A stretch of DNA of 64,000 bases from an uncultured Chloroflexota bacterium (GCA_903822495.1 CAIJPD010000018.1:62001-126000), one strand, 5' to 3'. Positions 15,502 through 24,638 are shown, counted from the first letter of the stretch. Made by a program: numbers and translations. The notes: generated by a model not told the origin, from the letters alone.

Positions 15502-18500
15502 TCAGACCGGCGAAGGCCCCGGCTCCGTGGGCGGGATGAGGGGCCGCGGGGTGGCTGGTGTTCGACGAAGCCAGCCCTTGAGCCCATCGACCAGGGAGTA
15601 GACGGCGGGCACCACGACCAGCGTCAGGAACGTGGAGCTGAGTAGCCCGCCGATCACGACCGTGCCCAGCTCCGCCGCGATGATCGAGCCCTGGCTGAGC
15701 CCGGCCGCCAGCGGGACCAGGGCGAGGATGGTGGCGATCGCCGTCATCAGGATCGGCCGGATCCGTGTGCGTCCGCCCTCGAGCAGCGCATCGCGCGTGG
15801 AGTGTCCCTCGGCCTTGAGCCGCTCGACGAGGTCGAGCAGCACGATGGCGTTGGTCACCACGATCCCGATGAGCATCAGGAACCCGATGAGTGCGCTGAT
15901 GCCGATCGGCCGGCCGGTCAGGTAGAGCGCGGGGAAGGCGCCGATGGTCGCCAGCGGCAGGGCGAACAGGATGATGAACGGCGTGATGAGCGAGTTGAAG
16001 GCCAGGACCATCATCAGGTAGACCAGCAGGACCGCGATGCCCATGGCGACGAAGAGCCCCAGGAACGCCTCGTTCTGCTGCTGCGTGACGCCGGCCAGCC
16101 GGACGCTGGCCCCCGCCGGGATGCTGCCGTCGGCGCGCAGCCGATCGATGGTGGTCTGGACGTTCCGCGATGTGGTCCCGGTGTCACCCCCCAGGATCTC
16201 CGCGGTGATCGTGGCCGACGGGGCCTCGTCGAGGCGCGTGATCCGCCCCTGGACGTTGGCCTGCTCGACCGTGGCGATGCTGCCCAGCGGGACCTTGGTG
16301 ACGGACCCCACGGGCAGCGCCCGGAGGGCCTCCACGGAGCTCAGCCGGGACGCGTCGAGGCGCAGGATCAGCGCGACCGAATCGGCCGACCCCAGCGCGA
16401 TCCGGCCGAGGGGCTGCGAGGTCAGGAGCCCGCGAATGGTGGCACCCACCTGGGCCGGCGTGAGCCCCACGGCGACCGCCTTGCTGGGATCGACGTGGAC
16501 CTGGATCTCGGGGGCGGCCTTGACCAGGTCACTGGCCAGGTTGTTGAGGTCGGCATGGTCGCGCAGCGCCGCCTGGACGGCCTCGGCGGCCTTGGCCACG
16601 TCTTCCTGGGTGTCGGCGCTGACAACGACCGAGACGCTGTTGGTGCTGGAGCCCGTCTGCTGGCCCACGGTCACGTCGTAGCCGTCGGTCTTGATCGGGG
16701 CGAGCGCTTCGGCGATGCGGAGGATGGCGGCATCGAGATTGGCGGAGGCATGGAGCCGAACGATCTGGAGCGCCGAGTTGGGGGCGCGGCCCTGCTGGGC
16801 GGCCAGGATCGACTGGAAGCCGGAATCGCTCTCCGTCGGGACGGATGTCGAGACCAGCTCGACGTCGCCGTCCTGGCGCAGGATCGCCTCCGCCTCGGTG
16901 GCTCGGGCCAGGACCTGGTCCGAGCCGGCGCCCGATGGGGGCGCAATCCGGACCAGCATCACCTTCTCGGAGCCCGAGTTGATGAACTGGGTCGGGAGGA
17001 GCGGCGCGATGGTCGCCGAGGCCACGAAGAGGACCGCCGCGACGGCGATCACGGCGAGCCGCGTCAGGCGATTGTGAAGGGCGAAGCGGATGATCGGGTC
17101 GTAGGCGCGGACCCAGAACGAGTTCTTCGGCTCGCCGGTCTCGTCGACCGTGACCCCGACGCGCCCGATAAGGAGGAGCGCCAGGACCGGCACGACCGTG
17201 AGCGCCACGATGAGCGACGCCAGCAGGGCGAAGGTGACGGTCAGCGAGAAGGCCTGGAAGAGCTGGCTGACGAACCCGCCCGCGAAGCCCAGGGGCAGGA
17301 AGACCGCCACCGTGGTGAGCGTGCTGGCCGTGATGGCGCCGGCCACCTCGCGCGGGCCGGAGAGCGACGCCTGCAGCCTCCCCTCCCCCAGCGCCCGGTG
17401 CCGGTAGATGTTCTCCAGGACCACGATGGAGTCGTCAACCACCCGGCCGACGGCCACGGCCAGGCCGCCCAGCGTCAGGATGTTCAGGGTGATGCCGAAG
17501 ACCTGCATCGCGAGGAGCGCGGTCAGGATCGACAACGGGATGCTGACGGCGGCAACGAACGTGGAGCGCAGGCTGAACAGGAACAGGAAGATGGTCAGGA
17601 CCGCGAAACCGGCGCCCAGGCCACCCTCCTTGAGCAGGCCGTCGGTGGAGTCGACGATGAACGTCGAGGTGTCGCTGACCGTCGCGGTCTGGATCTCCCC
17701 GACGTGGCGGGCGGCAATCTCCGCGATCTTGTCCTGGACGGTCTTTGCCACCCGGACCGTGTTGCCCGCGCTCGTCTTGCCCACGGCGATCGTCACGGCG
17801 GACTCGCCGTTCGCACGGGCGTAGCCCGTCGTTGCGTCCTTGGTCAACTCGACCTTGGCCACGTCGCCAAGCGTCACCGGCACGGGGATCAGGATCGGCG
17901 TCGGGCTGGCGGCGGGGACGGCGGGCGCGGCCACGGGCAGCCCTGTCGCGGGATCGACGAGCGCCGGCGTGGCCGACGGGACCGGCGCCGGCGCGGGCAC
18001 CATCCGCACGCCGACGACGAGTCTCGCGACCTGTTCGATGGTATCGAACCGGCCGATCGTGGAGACCGGGACCCGGGTGCCCTTCACCGAGATCTCGCCG
18101 CCGGGGATGGTGAGGTTGCTCGCCTGGAGGACGCCGGCGACCTGCGCCGAGGAGATGTTCGCGGCCGACAACTTGTCGGGATCGAGCGTGATGACCAGGC
18201 GGGTCTCGAGGCCGCCGGTCAGCTCGGCCGTGGCCACACCATCGAGAGAGAGGAGCTCGGGGAGGATCTCGGCTCGGGCGATCCGGGCCGCGCCCTCCAG
18301 GTCGGTGCTGCCGACGCCCGAGACGGCGACGGTCACGACCGGGGCGGCAGCAAAGTTGAAGGAGCTCACGGTGGGCGAGACGCCGGCCGGCAGGCTCGCC
18401 TTGCGCACGTTCTCCTGGATCGTTGCCACCGTCTTCTCCAGGTCGGTGCCATAGGCGAACTGGGCGACCAGGAACGCGACGGAGTTGGCGGAGGTGGACT

Positions 18501-18744
18501 GGATCGTATCGAGGCCGGGGATCCCCCCGACGGCGCGTTCCAGCGGCTTGGTCACCTGCTCCGTCACATCGGCCGCGCCGGCGCCCGGATAGGGCGCGAT
18601 CACGGTGATGATCGGGAAGGAGACGTCGGGCAGGAGCTCCTGCTTGAGGTTGCCCCAGGCCAGGATGCCGCCCACGAAGAGCGCCGCGGCGAGGAGGAGC
18701 GTGACGCTCCGCTTGGCGACGGCGAGTTGGCTGAGACGGCTCAC
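15502..18744 (-). CDS. RND-superfamily efflux transporter (AcrB/HAE1-like)
   Basis: A 1080-residue inner-membrane pump with the 12-helix RND plan: TM1 (SVTLLLAAALFVGGILAWGN), a large periplasmic-type loop, TM2-6, a second loop, TM8-12. The proton-relay Asp pair in TM4 is present (AVGRVVDDSIVVLENI). A Pro/Ala-rich insert (PAPAPVPSATPALVDPATGL) interrupts the first loop. No membrane-fusion or outer-membrane partner is encoded nearby, which fits a single-membrane cell where such proteins work alone. The GTG start at 18744 has AGGAGAGAG upstream and overlaps the MarR stop (GTGA), so the pump is in the MarR operon and probably controlled by it. Confidence 0.93.
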   Translation of the reverse strand: MSRLSQLAVAKRSVTLLLAAALFVGGILAWGNLKQELLPDVSFPIITVIAPYPGAGAADVTEQVTKPLERAVGGIPGLDTIQSTSANSVAFLVAQFAYGTDLEKTVATIQENVRKASLPAGVSPTVSSFNFAAAPVVTVAVSGVGSTDLEGAARIARAEILPELLSLDGVATAELTGGLETRLVITLDPDKLSAANISSAQVAGVLQASNLTIPGGEISVKGTRVPVSTIGRFDTIEQVARLVVGVRMVPAPAPVPSATPALVDPATGLPVAAPAVPAASPTPILIPVPVTLGDVAKVELTKDATTGYARANGESAVTIAVGKTSAGNTVRVAKTVQDKIAEIAARHVGEIQTATVSDTSTFIVDSTDGLLKEGGLGAGFAVLTIFLFLFSLRSTFVAAVSIPLSILTALLAMQVFGITLNILTLGGLAVAVGRVVDDSIVVLENIYRHRALGEGRLQASLSGPREVAGAITASTLTTVAVFLPLGFAGGFVSQLFQAFSLTVTFALLASLIVALTVVPVLALLLIGRVGVTVDETGEPKNSFWVRAYDPIIRFALHNRLTRLAVIAVAAVLFVASATIAPLLPTQFINSGSEKVMLVRIAPPSGAGSDQVLARATEAEAILRQDGDVELVSTSVPTESDSGFQSILAAQQGRAPNSALQIVRLHASANLDAAILRIAEALAPIKTDGYDVTVGQQTGSSTNSVSVVVSADTQEDVAKAAEAVQAALRDHADLNNLASDLVKAAPEIQVHVDPSKAVAVGLTPAQVGATIRGLLTSQPLGRIALGSADSVALILRLDASRLSSVEALRALPVGSVTKVPLGSIATVEQANVQGRITRLDEAPSATITAEILGGDTGTTSRNVQTTIDRLRADGSIPAGASVRLAGVTQQQNEAFLGLFVAMGIAVLLVYLMMVLAFNSLITPFIILFALPLATIGAFPALYLTGRPIGISALIGFLMLIGIVVTNAIVLLDLVERLKAEGHSTRDALLEGGRTRIRPILMTAIATILALVPLAAGLSQGSIIAAELGTVVIGGLLSSTFLTLVVVPAVYSLVDGLKGWLRRTPATPRPLIPPTEPGPSPV

Positions 18745-19265
18745 GACTCTCTCCTGGTGGTGGGCTGGCCCTCGATGGGGTCTGGGACGGCGTTGGCAAG
18801 GATCTGGATGGCGCGCTCGACCAGGTCGAGATCGGCCTCGGGGACGGCGGCCAGGAAGGCGCGCATCTGGCGCGCGCCCAGCTCATGGAACTGCTCGATG
18901 GTCTCGATGCCCAGCGGCGTGACCGCGACGGTCACCTGGCGCCGGTTGGTGGGGACGGCCTCGCGGCTCAGGAGTCCCAGCTCCACCAGGCGGTCCACCG
19001 CCCCGCTCGCGGTCGAGAGGCTGATCCCCAGCCGTCCCGCGATCTCGGTGAGGCTGAGCGAGCCGCTCGCCACGACGACGTACAGGAGCTTGGCCTGCGC
19101 CATGGTCAGCTCGACGGCGGCCAGCTCCACGGCGTGGACCGACATGAGCCGGTGCTGGAACCGCTCGAAGGCGAGAAGGACGCGTTCGATGTCCGGGCGG
19201 GCGTCCGGTTCCGATGTCGGCAGCCCGGCGGCCGAACTGTTTGGTCGGTCCGTAGTGTTTGGCAC
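18741..19265 (-). CDS. MarR family transcriptional regulator
   Basis: A 174-residue winged-helix regulator. The recognition region is SLSLTEIAGRLGISLSTASG followed by AVDRLVELGLLSREAVPTNR and the wing RRQVTVAVTPLG. It directly precedes, and overlaps by four bases (GTGA), the RND pump gene, so it most likely represses its own operon and is relieved by a pump substrate. The start is GTG 19265, chosen because the hexamer TAGCAT ends exactly six bases before it, the same leaderless arrangement seen at other operon heads in the window. There is no Shine-Dalgarno. Confidence 0.9.
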   Translation of the reverse strand: MPNTTDRPNSSAAGLPTSEPDARPDIERVLLAFERFQHRLMSVHAVELAAVELTMAQAKLLYVVVASGSLSLTEIAGRLGISLSTASGAVDRLVELGLLSREAVPTNRRQVTVAVTPLGIETIEQFHELGARQMRAFLAAVPEADLDLVERAIQILANAVPDPIEGQPTTRRES

Positions 19266-19271
19266 GCGCGA

Positions 19272-19277
19272 ATGCTA
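19272..19277 (-). promoter_or_regulatory. -10 box TAGCAT, leaderless start of marR-RND operon
   Basis: On the minus strand TAGCAT is followed by six bases and then the GTG at 19265. This is the TANNNT-N6-start pattern shared by many leading genes here. RNA would begin at or next to the start codon. Confidence 0.6.
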
Positions 19278-19306
19278 CGGCGACTCCGGACTCCTCGCAG
19301 GCGCAG

Positions 19307-20638
19307 CTACATCCCGTGGCGGAGGAGGCGCCAGATCGTCCGGGCGCCGGGTCGCTGCCCGTACAAGAGGACCCCGACCGCGTACAGGCGGGCCGCCAGC
19401 CAGAGACACGCGACGAGGGTGACGGCCATCAGCACGATGGACAACGGCACCTCCCAGGGGGCCGCCTGCCCCGAGGTCACGCGGCTGAGCATCAGGAACG
19501 GGCTGAGGAAGGGCACCTGGCCCAGGAAGGTCAGCCAGCCGGCCCGGATGTCCAGGAGGCCGGTCGCGGAGTAGACGCCCACCATGTAGCCGGCCGTGGC
19601 GACCAGCGTCATGGGGGTGACGACCTGGTTCACGTCCTCCTGGCGGCTGACCAGCGAGCCGGCGCCCGCGAACAGCACCGCGTAGAGCAGGAAGCCCAGC
19701 ACGCCATACACCACCAGGAGCCCCAGGAGCCCCGGCGTGAGGCCCTGCGGCAGCGAGGATGCGGCCGTGCCCGCGCCCAGCAGGAGCCCGGCGACCGGTC
19801 CCTGGGCGGCCAACGCGACGAGCCCCGCCGCCAGGATCGCCAGGTACTGCGTCAGCGCCACCCCGCCGACGCCGGCGACCTTGCCGGTGAGCAGCTGGAA
19901 CGGCGTGGCGGCGTTGAGGATGACCTCCATGACGCGCGAGGACTTCTCCTCGACGACGCTTGCCGCGACCCACTGGCCATACAGGATGATCATCATGAAG
20001 ATCAGGATCGTCATGCCGAAGCCCAGGAAGTAACTGGCGCCCTGGTCCGCGCTCGACTGCGTCGCCTCCGTCCGGGCGGGATCCGCCCAGGCGACCGAGA
20101 AGTCTGCCGGGGCGAAGATCCGGGCCTGGTCGGCGGGCGCGACGTTCAGCCGGGCGAGACGGTCGGCGATCACCACGGCACTCACGGCCTGGCGGATGAG
20201 CTGGGCGACCCGTCCGGTCGAGCTCTCATTGGTGTACAGGGTGAACGCCAGGTCGCCCGACGGGCCACGCGCCAGGGCCAGCACCGCCGTGTCCTCGCCC
20301 TTGTCGACGGCACGACGCTCGGCGTCGAGGTCCGTCACGGCTCGGACACTGAAGTCTCCGGTCGTTGCCTGCCCGCCCGCGCTTGTCCCGCCCCCGGTCG
20401 GTGCGTTGAGCAGCGAGTCGAGGGTGGCCGCCGGGCTCCCTCCGATGTCGCCGGCGCCGTCCCAGACGGCCACCCGCTGGGCACCGGATCCGGAGATGGC
20501 CTGGACGATGATCGGCACCATGGCGATCGCCACCACGCTCAGGACCAGCAGGGCCGTCCCAACCAGGAAGCTCCGGGCCCGGACTCGTGACTGGTATTCG
20601 CGCCGCGCCACGGTCACGATGTTCGCCACGTTGCTCAT
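19307..20638 (-). CDS. ABC-2 type permease (NatB-like)
   Basis: A 443-residue membrane subunit. One N-terminal helix (FLVGTALLVLSVVAIAMVPI) is followed by a soluble extracytoplasmic domain of about 180 residues, then five or six helices (FGMTILIFMMIILYGQWVAA ... VVEEKSSRVMEVILNAATPF, the conserved cytoplasmic motif of this family). That layout matches NatB/YhaP sodium or drug extruders. Its ATG overlaps the ATPase stop (ATGA), making a two-gene exporter. The substrate is unknown. The 41-bp gap to the MarR start is too short for much more than the MarR promoter. Confidence 0.9.
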   Translation of the reverse strand: MSNVANIVTVARREYQSRVRARSFLVGTALLVLSVVAIAMVPIIVQAISGSGAQRVAVWDGAGDIGGSPAATLDSLLNAPTGGGTSAGGQATTGDFSVRAVTDLDAERRAVDKGEDTAVLALARGPSGDLAFTLYTNESSTGRVAQLIRQAVSAVVIADRLARLNVAPADQARIFAPADFSVAWADPARTEATQSSADQGASYFLGFGMTILIFMMIILYGQWVAASVVEEKSSRVMEVILNAATPFQLLTGKVAGVGGVALTQYLAILAAGLVALAAQGPVAGLLLGAGTAASSLPQGLTPGLLGLLVVYGVLGFLLYAVLFAGAGSLVSRQEDVNQVVTPMTLVATAGYMVGVYSATGLLDIRAGWLTFLGQVPFLSPFLMLSRVTSGQAAPWEVPLSIVLMAVTLVACLWLAARLYAVGVLLYGQRPGARTIWRLLRHGM

Positions 20639-21606
20639 CGGGCGCCCACCGGGGCCGCCAGGGTGTGGTCCTCCGAGACGAGCGCACCCACCCGCTCCAC
20701 GAAGACCTCCTCGAGGGACGGGTCGGCCACCTCGAAGCGAAGCACGTCCCGGCCGCGCTCCACGGCCGCGCGCAGCACGGCCTGCGGGTTCCCGCCCGCT
20801 GCCACGCGCAGCTCCGTGTAGTCCGCGCCACGCCGGGTCACGGTGACCCCGGGCAGCGCCCCCAGCCATTCCGCGTCCGCCCCGCCATCCGTCGCGACCC
20901 GGACCACCTGGTTGCCGGTCGACCGCCGGACCTCGCGGGTGGACCCGGCGATCACGAGGCGGCCATGGTCGATGATGGCGACCGAATCGCAGAGCTCCTC
21001 GGCGGTCGAGAGCTGATGCGTGCTGAAGACGATGGTCCGCCCCTGGTCGCGCAGCTCCAGGAGCGCCTCGCGGAGCTGGGCGGCATTGACCGGGTCCAGG
21101 CCCGTGAACGGCTCGTCCATGATCAGGACCTGGGGGCCATGGAGGATCGTGGCGATGTACTGGACCTTCTGCTGGTTGCCCTTCGACAGCGTCTCCGCCT
21201 TCCGGTTCGCGTACTCGGCGATCCGGAAGCGGGCCAGCCACTCCAGGGCCTGGGCCCGGGCCTGGCGGCGCGGCACCCCGTACAGGGCCGCGAAGAAGAC
21301 GAGCTGCTCAAGGACCTCCATCCGCAGGTAGAGGCCCCGCTCCTCGGGCATGTAGCCCCAGGTCCGGCGCGGCCAGGCATGGGCCGGGCGGCCATCCCAC
21401 GTGATCGTCCCTCCGTCGGCCTGCAGGAAGCCGAGGACGATCCGCATGGTCGTGGTCTTGCCGGCGCCATTGGAGCCGAGGAAGCCGAAGATCTCTCCGG
21501 CCCGAACCTCGAACGAAACGCCGTCGAGGGCCTGGACGGCGCCGAAGCGCTTGCGCAGGCCCTCGATGACGAGTCGGCCGCCAGTGGCGGACGCAACGCT
21601 GCTCAT
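20635..21606 (-). CDS. ABC transporter ATP-binding protein (NatA-like)
   Basis: A 323-residue ATPase. Walker A is FLGSNGAGKTTTMRI, the signature is LSKGNQQKVQYI (SKGNQ replacing SGGQ, as usual for this subfamily), Walker B LIMDEPFTGLDP, switch His in VFSTHQLSTAEELCD. A C-terminal DUF4162-like region of about 80 residues (DVLRFEVADPSLEEVFVERV) follows. It pairs with the permease whose start overlaps its stop. The start ATG 21606 is preceded by TATGAT plus six bases and no ribosome site, supporting a leaderless mRNA. Confidence 0.93.
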   Translation of the reverse strand: MSSVASATGGRLVIEGLRKRFGAVQALDGVSFEVRAGEIFGFLGSNGAGKTTTMRIVLGFLQADGGTITWDGRPAHAWPRRTWGYMPEERGLYLRMEVLEQLVFFAALYGVPRRQARAQALEWLARFRIAEYANRKAETLSKGNQQKVQYIATILHGPQVLIMDEPFTGLDPVNAAQLREALLELRDQGRTIVFSTHQLSTAEELCDSVAIIDHGRLVIAGSTREVRRSTGNQVVRVATDGGADAEWLGALPGVTVTRRGADYTELRVAAGGNPQAVLRAAVERGRDVLRFEVADPSLEEVFVERVGALVSEDHTLAAPVGAR

Positions 21607-21612
21607 GTGTCG

Positions 21613-21618
21613 ATCATA
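21613..21618 (-). promoter_or_regulatory. -10 box TATGAT, leaderless start of NatAB-like operon
   Basis: Minus-strand TATGAT, then CGACAC, then the ATG at 21606: a near-consensus -10 at the fixed six-base distance. Confidence 0.65.
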
Positions 21619-21697
21619 GCCAAGTCTGGAGCGCGACCGCCGGCAGCCGATGGCGGATCGCCGGCAGCCGGCCGCCGCCCCGGGCCCGGGCCGGGGA

Positions 21698-23152
21698 TCA
21701 GGCGGCGACCGGCTCCCGCCCCATCAGCAGGGCGTACGCCACGGCCGTGCCCACACCCACCGGGAGCGAGACCGGGATCGTCTCGCGGATGTCCGGGAAG
21801 ACGTAGGCCAGGATCGCGTAGGCCGCGCCGCCACCGACGAGGCAGGCGATCGCCCGCCAGTTCCAGCCGTCGCCGTGCCAGTAGCGGCCACCCTCCTTGA
21901 GGAACAGGTCCGCGTCGTAGTGCTGCCGACGAACCCAGAAGTAGTCCACCAGGACGATGACCCAGAGGGGAACCACCACCGCGCCCAGCAGGTCGAGCCA
22001 CGCAATGTAGGTGGCCTCGAAGCCGCGCGCCACCAGCGGCAGCAGCGCCAGCGGGATCACCACCGCCGAGACGATCGCGATGATCGGCCGGACGCCGATG
22101 CGGAGGCTCGGCGCCAGGTTGGTGATCGCCAGCGCGGAGGCCGTCAGGTTGCCCGCGTTGGTCGCGACGGTGGCCAGCACGATGACCGTGGCCGCGATCC
22201 AGCCAAGGCCGATCTGGGTGGTCAACGTGGACGGGTTGGCAGCCTCCGGGTGGAACTCGCCGGTGGTCGTCGCGAGGTAGACCACGCCCAGGGCGCCGAT
22301 CAGGAACCACCACGTCTGGGCCAGGTTGGCCCCGATGAACGGCCCGCCCGCACCCGCCACGCCGTTGCGGGCGAAGCGCGAGAAGTCGCCGATGAACTCC
22401 CAGGTCCAGTTGTAGGCGATGAGCAGGTCGACGAGGATCGCGAAGGTGATCGTGTACGTGACCGGGCCGACCGACGTGGTCAGCCCTCCGACCGGCGGCC
22501 GCCAGCTCATGAGCGCGCCCGGATCCCAGTGGGTGGCGATCAGCCAGACCTGGATGACGCCCAGCGTGAACAGCGCGATCGTCGCGGCCCACTGGACAAT
22601 CCGGAGCACCTGGTGACCCGCCACCGCGGCGATGCCCTGGAGGATGGCGACCACCACGACCGCGCCGATCATCGGCCCCTCGTAGCCGGGGCTCAGGAAG
22701 GCAGGCGTGCCCAGCCAGCCGGCAAACACATATGACAGGCCGATCGCGCCCAGGAAGACGTTGACGGCCGCCCAGCCCAGGCCGAACACGAGATAGAGGA
22801 TCGAGGGGACGACCGAGCCACGCAGGCCGAACGCCGGGCGGACCATGGCGGTCGAGCAGGCGCCCGTCCGGGCGGCGATCAGCCCGAGGAGCGCCCACGG
22901 GAGGAGGCTCAGCGGGCTGACGACGGCGACCAGGAGGATGGCGCCGGGCATGCCCGTGGCGCCGGCCATCAGGGCGCCGTACAGCCACGCCGCCGGAATG
23001 TGAGTGGCCGCGAACCAGAAGGCGGTCTGGTCGGCGAGGCCGAAGGTCCTGGCGCGCTGGGGCACCTGGTCCAGGGCCGCGTACTCGTGGCCGATCAGGC
23101 CCAGCGAGTGCGGCGGCGCCTCGCCGCTGGGCATGGCCGTGCTGCTGGTCAT
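21698..23152 (-). CDS. NCS1 family permease (cytosine/purine/nucleobase type)
   Basis: A 484-residue permease with about twelve helices. It opens with the NCS1 signature region (FWFAATHIPAAWLYGALMAG, then LIAARTGACSTAMVRPAFGL, GSVVPSILYLVFGLGWAAVN). Members import nucleobases, allantoin, hydantoins or vitamins such as thiamine-related bases with Na+ or H+. ATG 23152 has a strong AGGAGGGG Shine-Dalgarno, which excludes the in-frame start 11 codons upstream. It lies 108 bp downstream of niaR in the same direction, with no promoter I can see between them. A niacin-related base as substrate is therefore a reasonable inference, not proven. Confidence 0.88.
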   Translation of the reverse strand: MTSSTAMPSGEAPPHSLGLIGHEYAALDQVPQRARTFGLADQTAFWFAATHIPAAWLYGALMAGATGMPGAILLVAVVSPLSLLPWALLGLIAARTGACSTAMVRPAFGLRGSVVPSILYLVFGLGWAAVNVFLGAIGLSYVFAGWLGTPAFLSPGYEGPMIGAVVVVAILQGIAAVAGHQVLRIVQWAATIALFTLGVIQVWLIATHWDPGALMSWRPPVGGLTTSVGPVTYTITFAILVDLLIAYNWTWEFIGDFSRFARNGVAGAGGPFIGANLAQTWWFLIGALGVVYLATTTGEFHPEAANPSTLTTQIGLGWIAATVIVLATVATNAGNLTASALAITNLAPSLRIGVRPIIAIVSAVVIPLALLPLVARGFEATYIAWLDLLGAVVVPLWVIVLVDYFWVRRQHYDADLFLKEGGRYWHGDGWNWRAIACLVGGGAAYAILAYVFPDIRETIPVSLPVGVGTAVAYALLMGREPVAA

Positions 23153-23260
23153 CCGGGATCCCCTCCTGATCGTGGAACGTGGCATGGACGCGGCACCGCT
23201 GCGAGGCAGTCCCGGACGTGGCGGCAGTGCGGCATGGCCGCGGCTGCGTTCATGAGTGGC

Positions 23261-23824
23261 TCATGGGGCGGCATCCTCGCCTTCGAGGAGGTAGCCCAGG
23301 TCGGCGAGCGCCCGGCGGGCCGCCGCGAGGTCCGCCTCGGTCGCGGCCTCCAGCGTATGGAGATGGACCCCCCCGGTCAGCTCCGAGAGGAACTTGGCGC
23401 CCACCCGGCGCGTGGAGTCGGCCCACTGCCGGACGTCGGCCGGCGAGCCCAGCTCCAGCTCACCGCGGATCTCCCCGTAGACCGGATGCTGGACCACCAC
23501 GTCCCGCACGCGGACCCCAAGGTCGACCATGGCCATCAGCTCGTCGACCGTCTGGTTTGGCGTGTGGCGCACGGCGACCACGGCGCGGTACGGCAGACGA
23601 TCCGCCTCCCGGGCCAGCAGGTAGCCGCGCACCGTGGCCACGACGGGCGCTCCCTCGGCCCGGAGGACCGCGATGTCGTGGACGATCGCCTGGCGGCTGA
23701 TCCCGAAGTGCTCGGCCAGCACATCACCCGCCAGCGGGGCCGGGGCCGACCGCAGGAGCGCCACGAGCGCCGCACGGCGCGCACCGCCCACGGGGCGGGG
23801 GAGGGAGCTGTCGTTGCCGGGCAT
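23261..23824 (-). CDS. niaR: NiaR-type niacin-responsive repressor (HTH_11 + 3H domain)
   Basis: A 187-residue protein with an N-terminal winged helix (RRAALVALLRSAPAPLAGDV, then HFGISRQAIVHDIAVLRAEG) and a C-terminal 3H domain. The three diagnostic histidine blocks are visible: VAVRHTPNQTVDEL, VVQHPVYGEIRGEL, and TGGVHLHTLE. NiaR/YrxA proteins bind nicotinic acid and repress NAD-synthesis or niacin-uptake genes. I chose ATG 23824 because a TTGACA-18-TACGCT promoter ends eight bases before it, while the ATG at 23857 would lie inside the -35; the resulting length also matches B. subtilis NiaR (about 180). It heads a unit with the NCS1 permease and probably represses itself. Confidence 0.9.
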   Translation of the reverse strand: MPGNDSSLPRPVGGARRAALVALLRSAPAPLAGDVLAEHFGISRQAIVHDIAVLRAEGAPVVATVRGYLLAREADRLPYRAVVAVRHTPNQTVDELMAMVDLGVRVRDVVVQHPVYGEIRGELELGSPADVRQWADSTRRVGAKFLSELTGGVHLHTLEAATEADLAAARRALADLGYLLEGEDAAP

Positions 23825-23832
23825 CGCCGCGG

Positions 23833-23874
23833 AGCGTACCGGCGTGGCATCTGTCATGTCAACTGACGTGACAG
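23833..23874 (-). promoter_or_regulatory. niaR promoter with overlapping 24-bp near-palindromic operator
   Basis: Minus strand: -35 TTGACA (23862-23857), 18-bp spacer, -10 TACGCT (23838-23833), then eight bases to the ATG at 23824. The -35 sits inside an inverted repeat at 23851-23874 with half-site CTGTCAnGTCA; 20 of 24 positions agree with the reverse complement. This is the size and placement expected for an autoregulatory repressor operator. Confidence 0.7.
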
Positions 23875-23954
23875 CGAGCCCCGTGCCCGATCAGGCCGTC
23901 AGCGGTCTCCCGCGGGGCCGGGGGCGCGGCGATGGCCCCGCCCCATCCCGGCGA

Positions 23955-24632
23955 TCACTGCGCCTGCTCCACGCTCCCCACCACGACCCCGGCGAGACCG
24001 CTCAGCGTCCCCAGCGCCGCGTAGAGCTGCGGGGCGGCCGCGCGCCGGATGGTCACCTCGACGTCGTACTGCCCGGATCCCTGGCGCCGGCTGTGGATCC
24101 CGCCGACCTCCAGGCCGCCGGCCTCCAGCGCCTCGCGGACCCTGCCGATCGACGGCAGGTCGTTCACCACGACCCGGATGGTGGAGGTCGACGAGCGCCG
24201 GCCCTCCAGCCGATCGGCGATCGGGTGGAGCGGCCAGAGCGAGATCAGGACGATCGTCGTGCCGGCCAGCGCGAGCCAGATCGCGCCCACCGCCGCCGCC
24301 ATCCCCAGGGCCGCGACGCTCCACAGGCTGGCGGCGGTGGTGAGGCCGCGGATCGTGAAGCCGTCCTTGAGGATGGCTCCGGCGCCGAGGAAGCCGATCC
24401 CCGAGACCACCTGGGCCGCGATCCGCGTGGGGTCGACCGGGGCAGATCCCAGGCCCTCGAAGCCGCGGAACGAGAGGACCGTGAAGATGGCCGAGCCGAC
24501 CGAGACCAGCAGGTGGGTACGGAGGCCCGCCGGGTGGCCGTGGATCTCGCGCTCCAGGCCCACGCCCGCGCCGAGCAGCGCGGCCAGCACGAGGCGGAGG
24601 ATGAGCTCGATGTCGCCGGGAGGGTTGGTCAC
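23955..24632 (-). CDS. MgtC/SapB family protein
   Basis: A 225-residue membrane protein. The N-terminal MgtC domain has four to five helices with the family motifs LAALLGAGVGLEREIHGHPA, GLRTHLLVSVGSAIFTVLS and QVVSGIGFLGAGAILKDG. A C-terminal cytoplasmic ACT-like domain (STIRVVVNDLPSIGRVREAL ... YDVEVTIRRAAAPQLYAALG) follows. MgtC members are linked with growth at low Mg2+ and with control of ATP synthase in pathogens; in soil bacteria the role is unsettled. The GTG start at 24632 is preceded by GATGAT plus six bases, a variant of the leaderless pattern, facing the promoter of the next gene. Confidence 0.9.
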   Translation of the reverse strand: MTNPPGDIELILRLVLAALLGAGVGLEREIHGHPAGLRTHLLVSVGSAIFTVLSFRGFEGLGSAPVDPTRIAAQVVSGIGFLGAGAILKDGFTIRGLTTAASLWSVAALGMAAAVGAIWLALAGTTIVLISLWPLHPIADRLEGRRSSTSTIRVVVNDLPSIGRVREALEAGGLEVGGIHSRRQGSGQYDVEVTIRRAAAPQLYAALGTLSGLAGVVVGSVEQAQ

Positions 24633-24638
24633 GCGCCA

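Noticed and set aside
15802-19422. A 1206-codon open frame on the plus strand opposite the RND pump gene
   Set aside because: Its translation is Arg/Gly/Asp/His-rich without domains and mirrors the minus-strand RND and MarR genes, which have full motifs. Long antisense frames are common at this GC content.
23825-23857. ATG 23857 as the niaR start
   Set aside because: It lies within the -35 box of a strong promoter and lacks a ribosome site; ATG 23824 fits the promoter and family length better.
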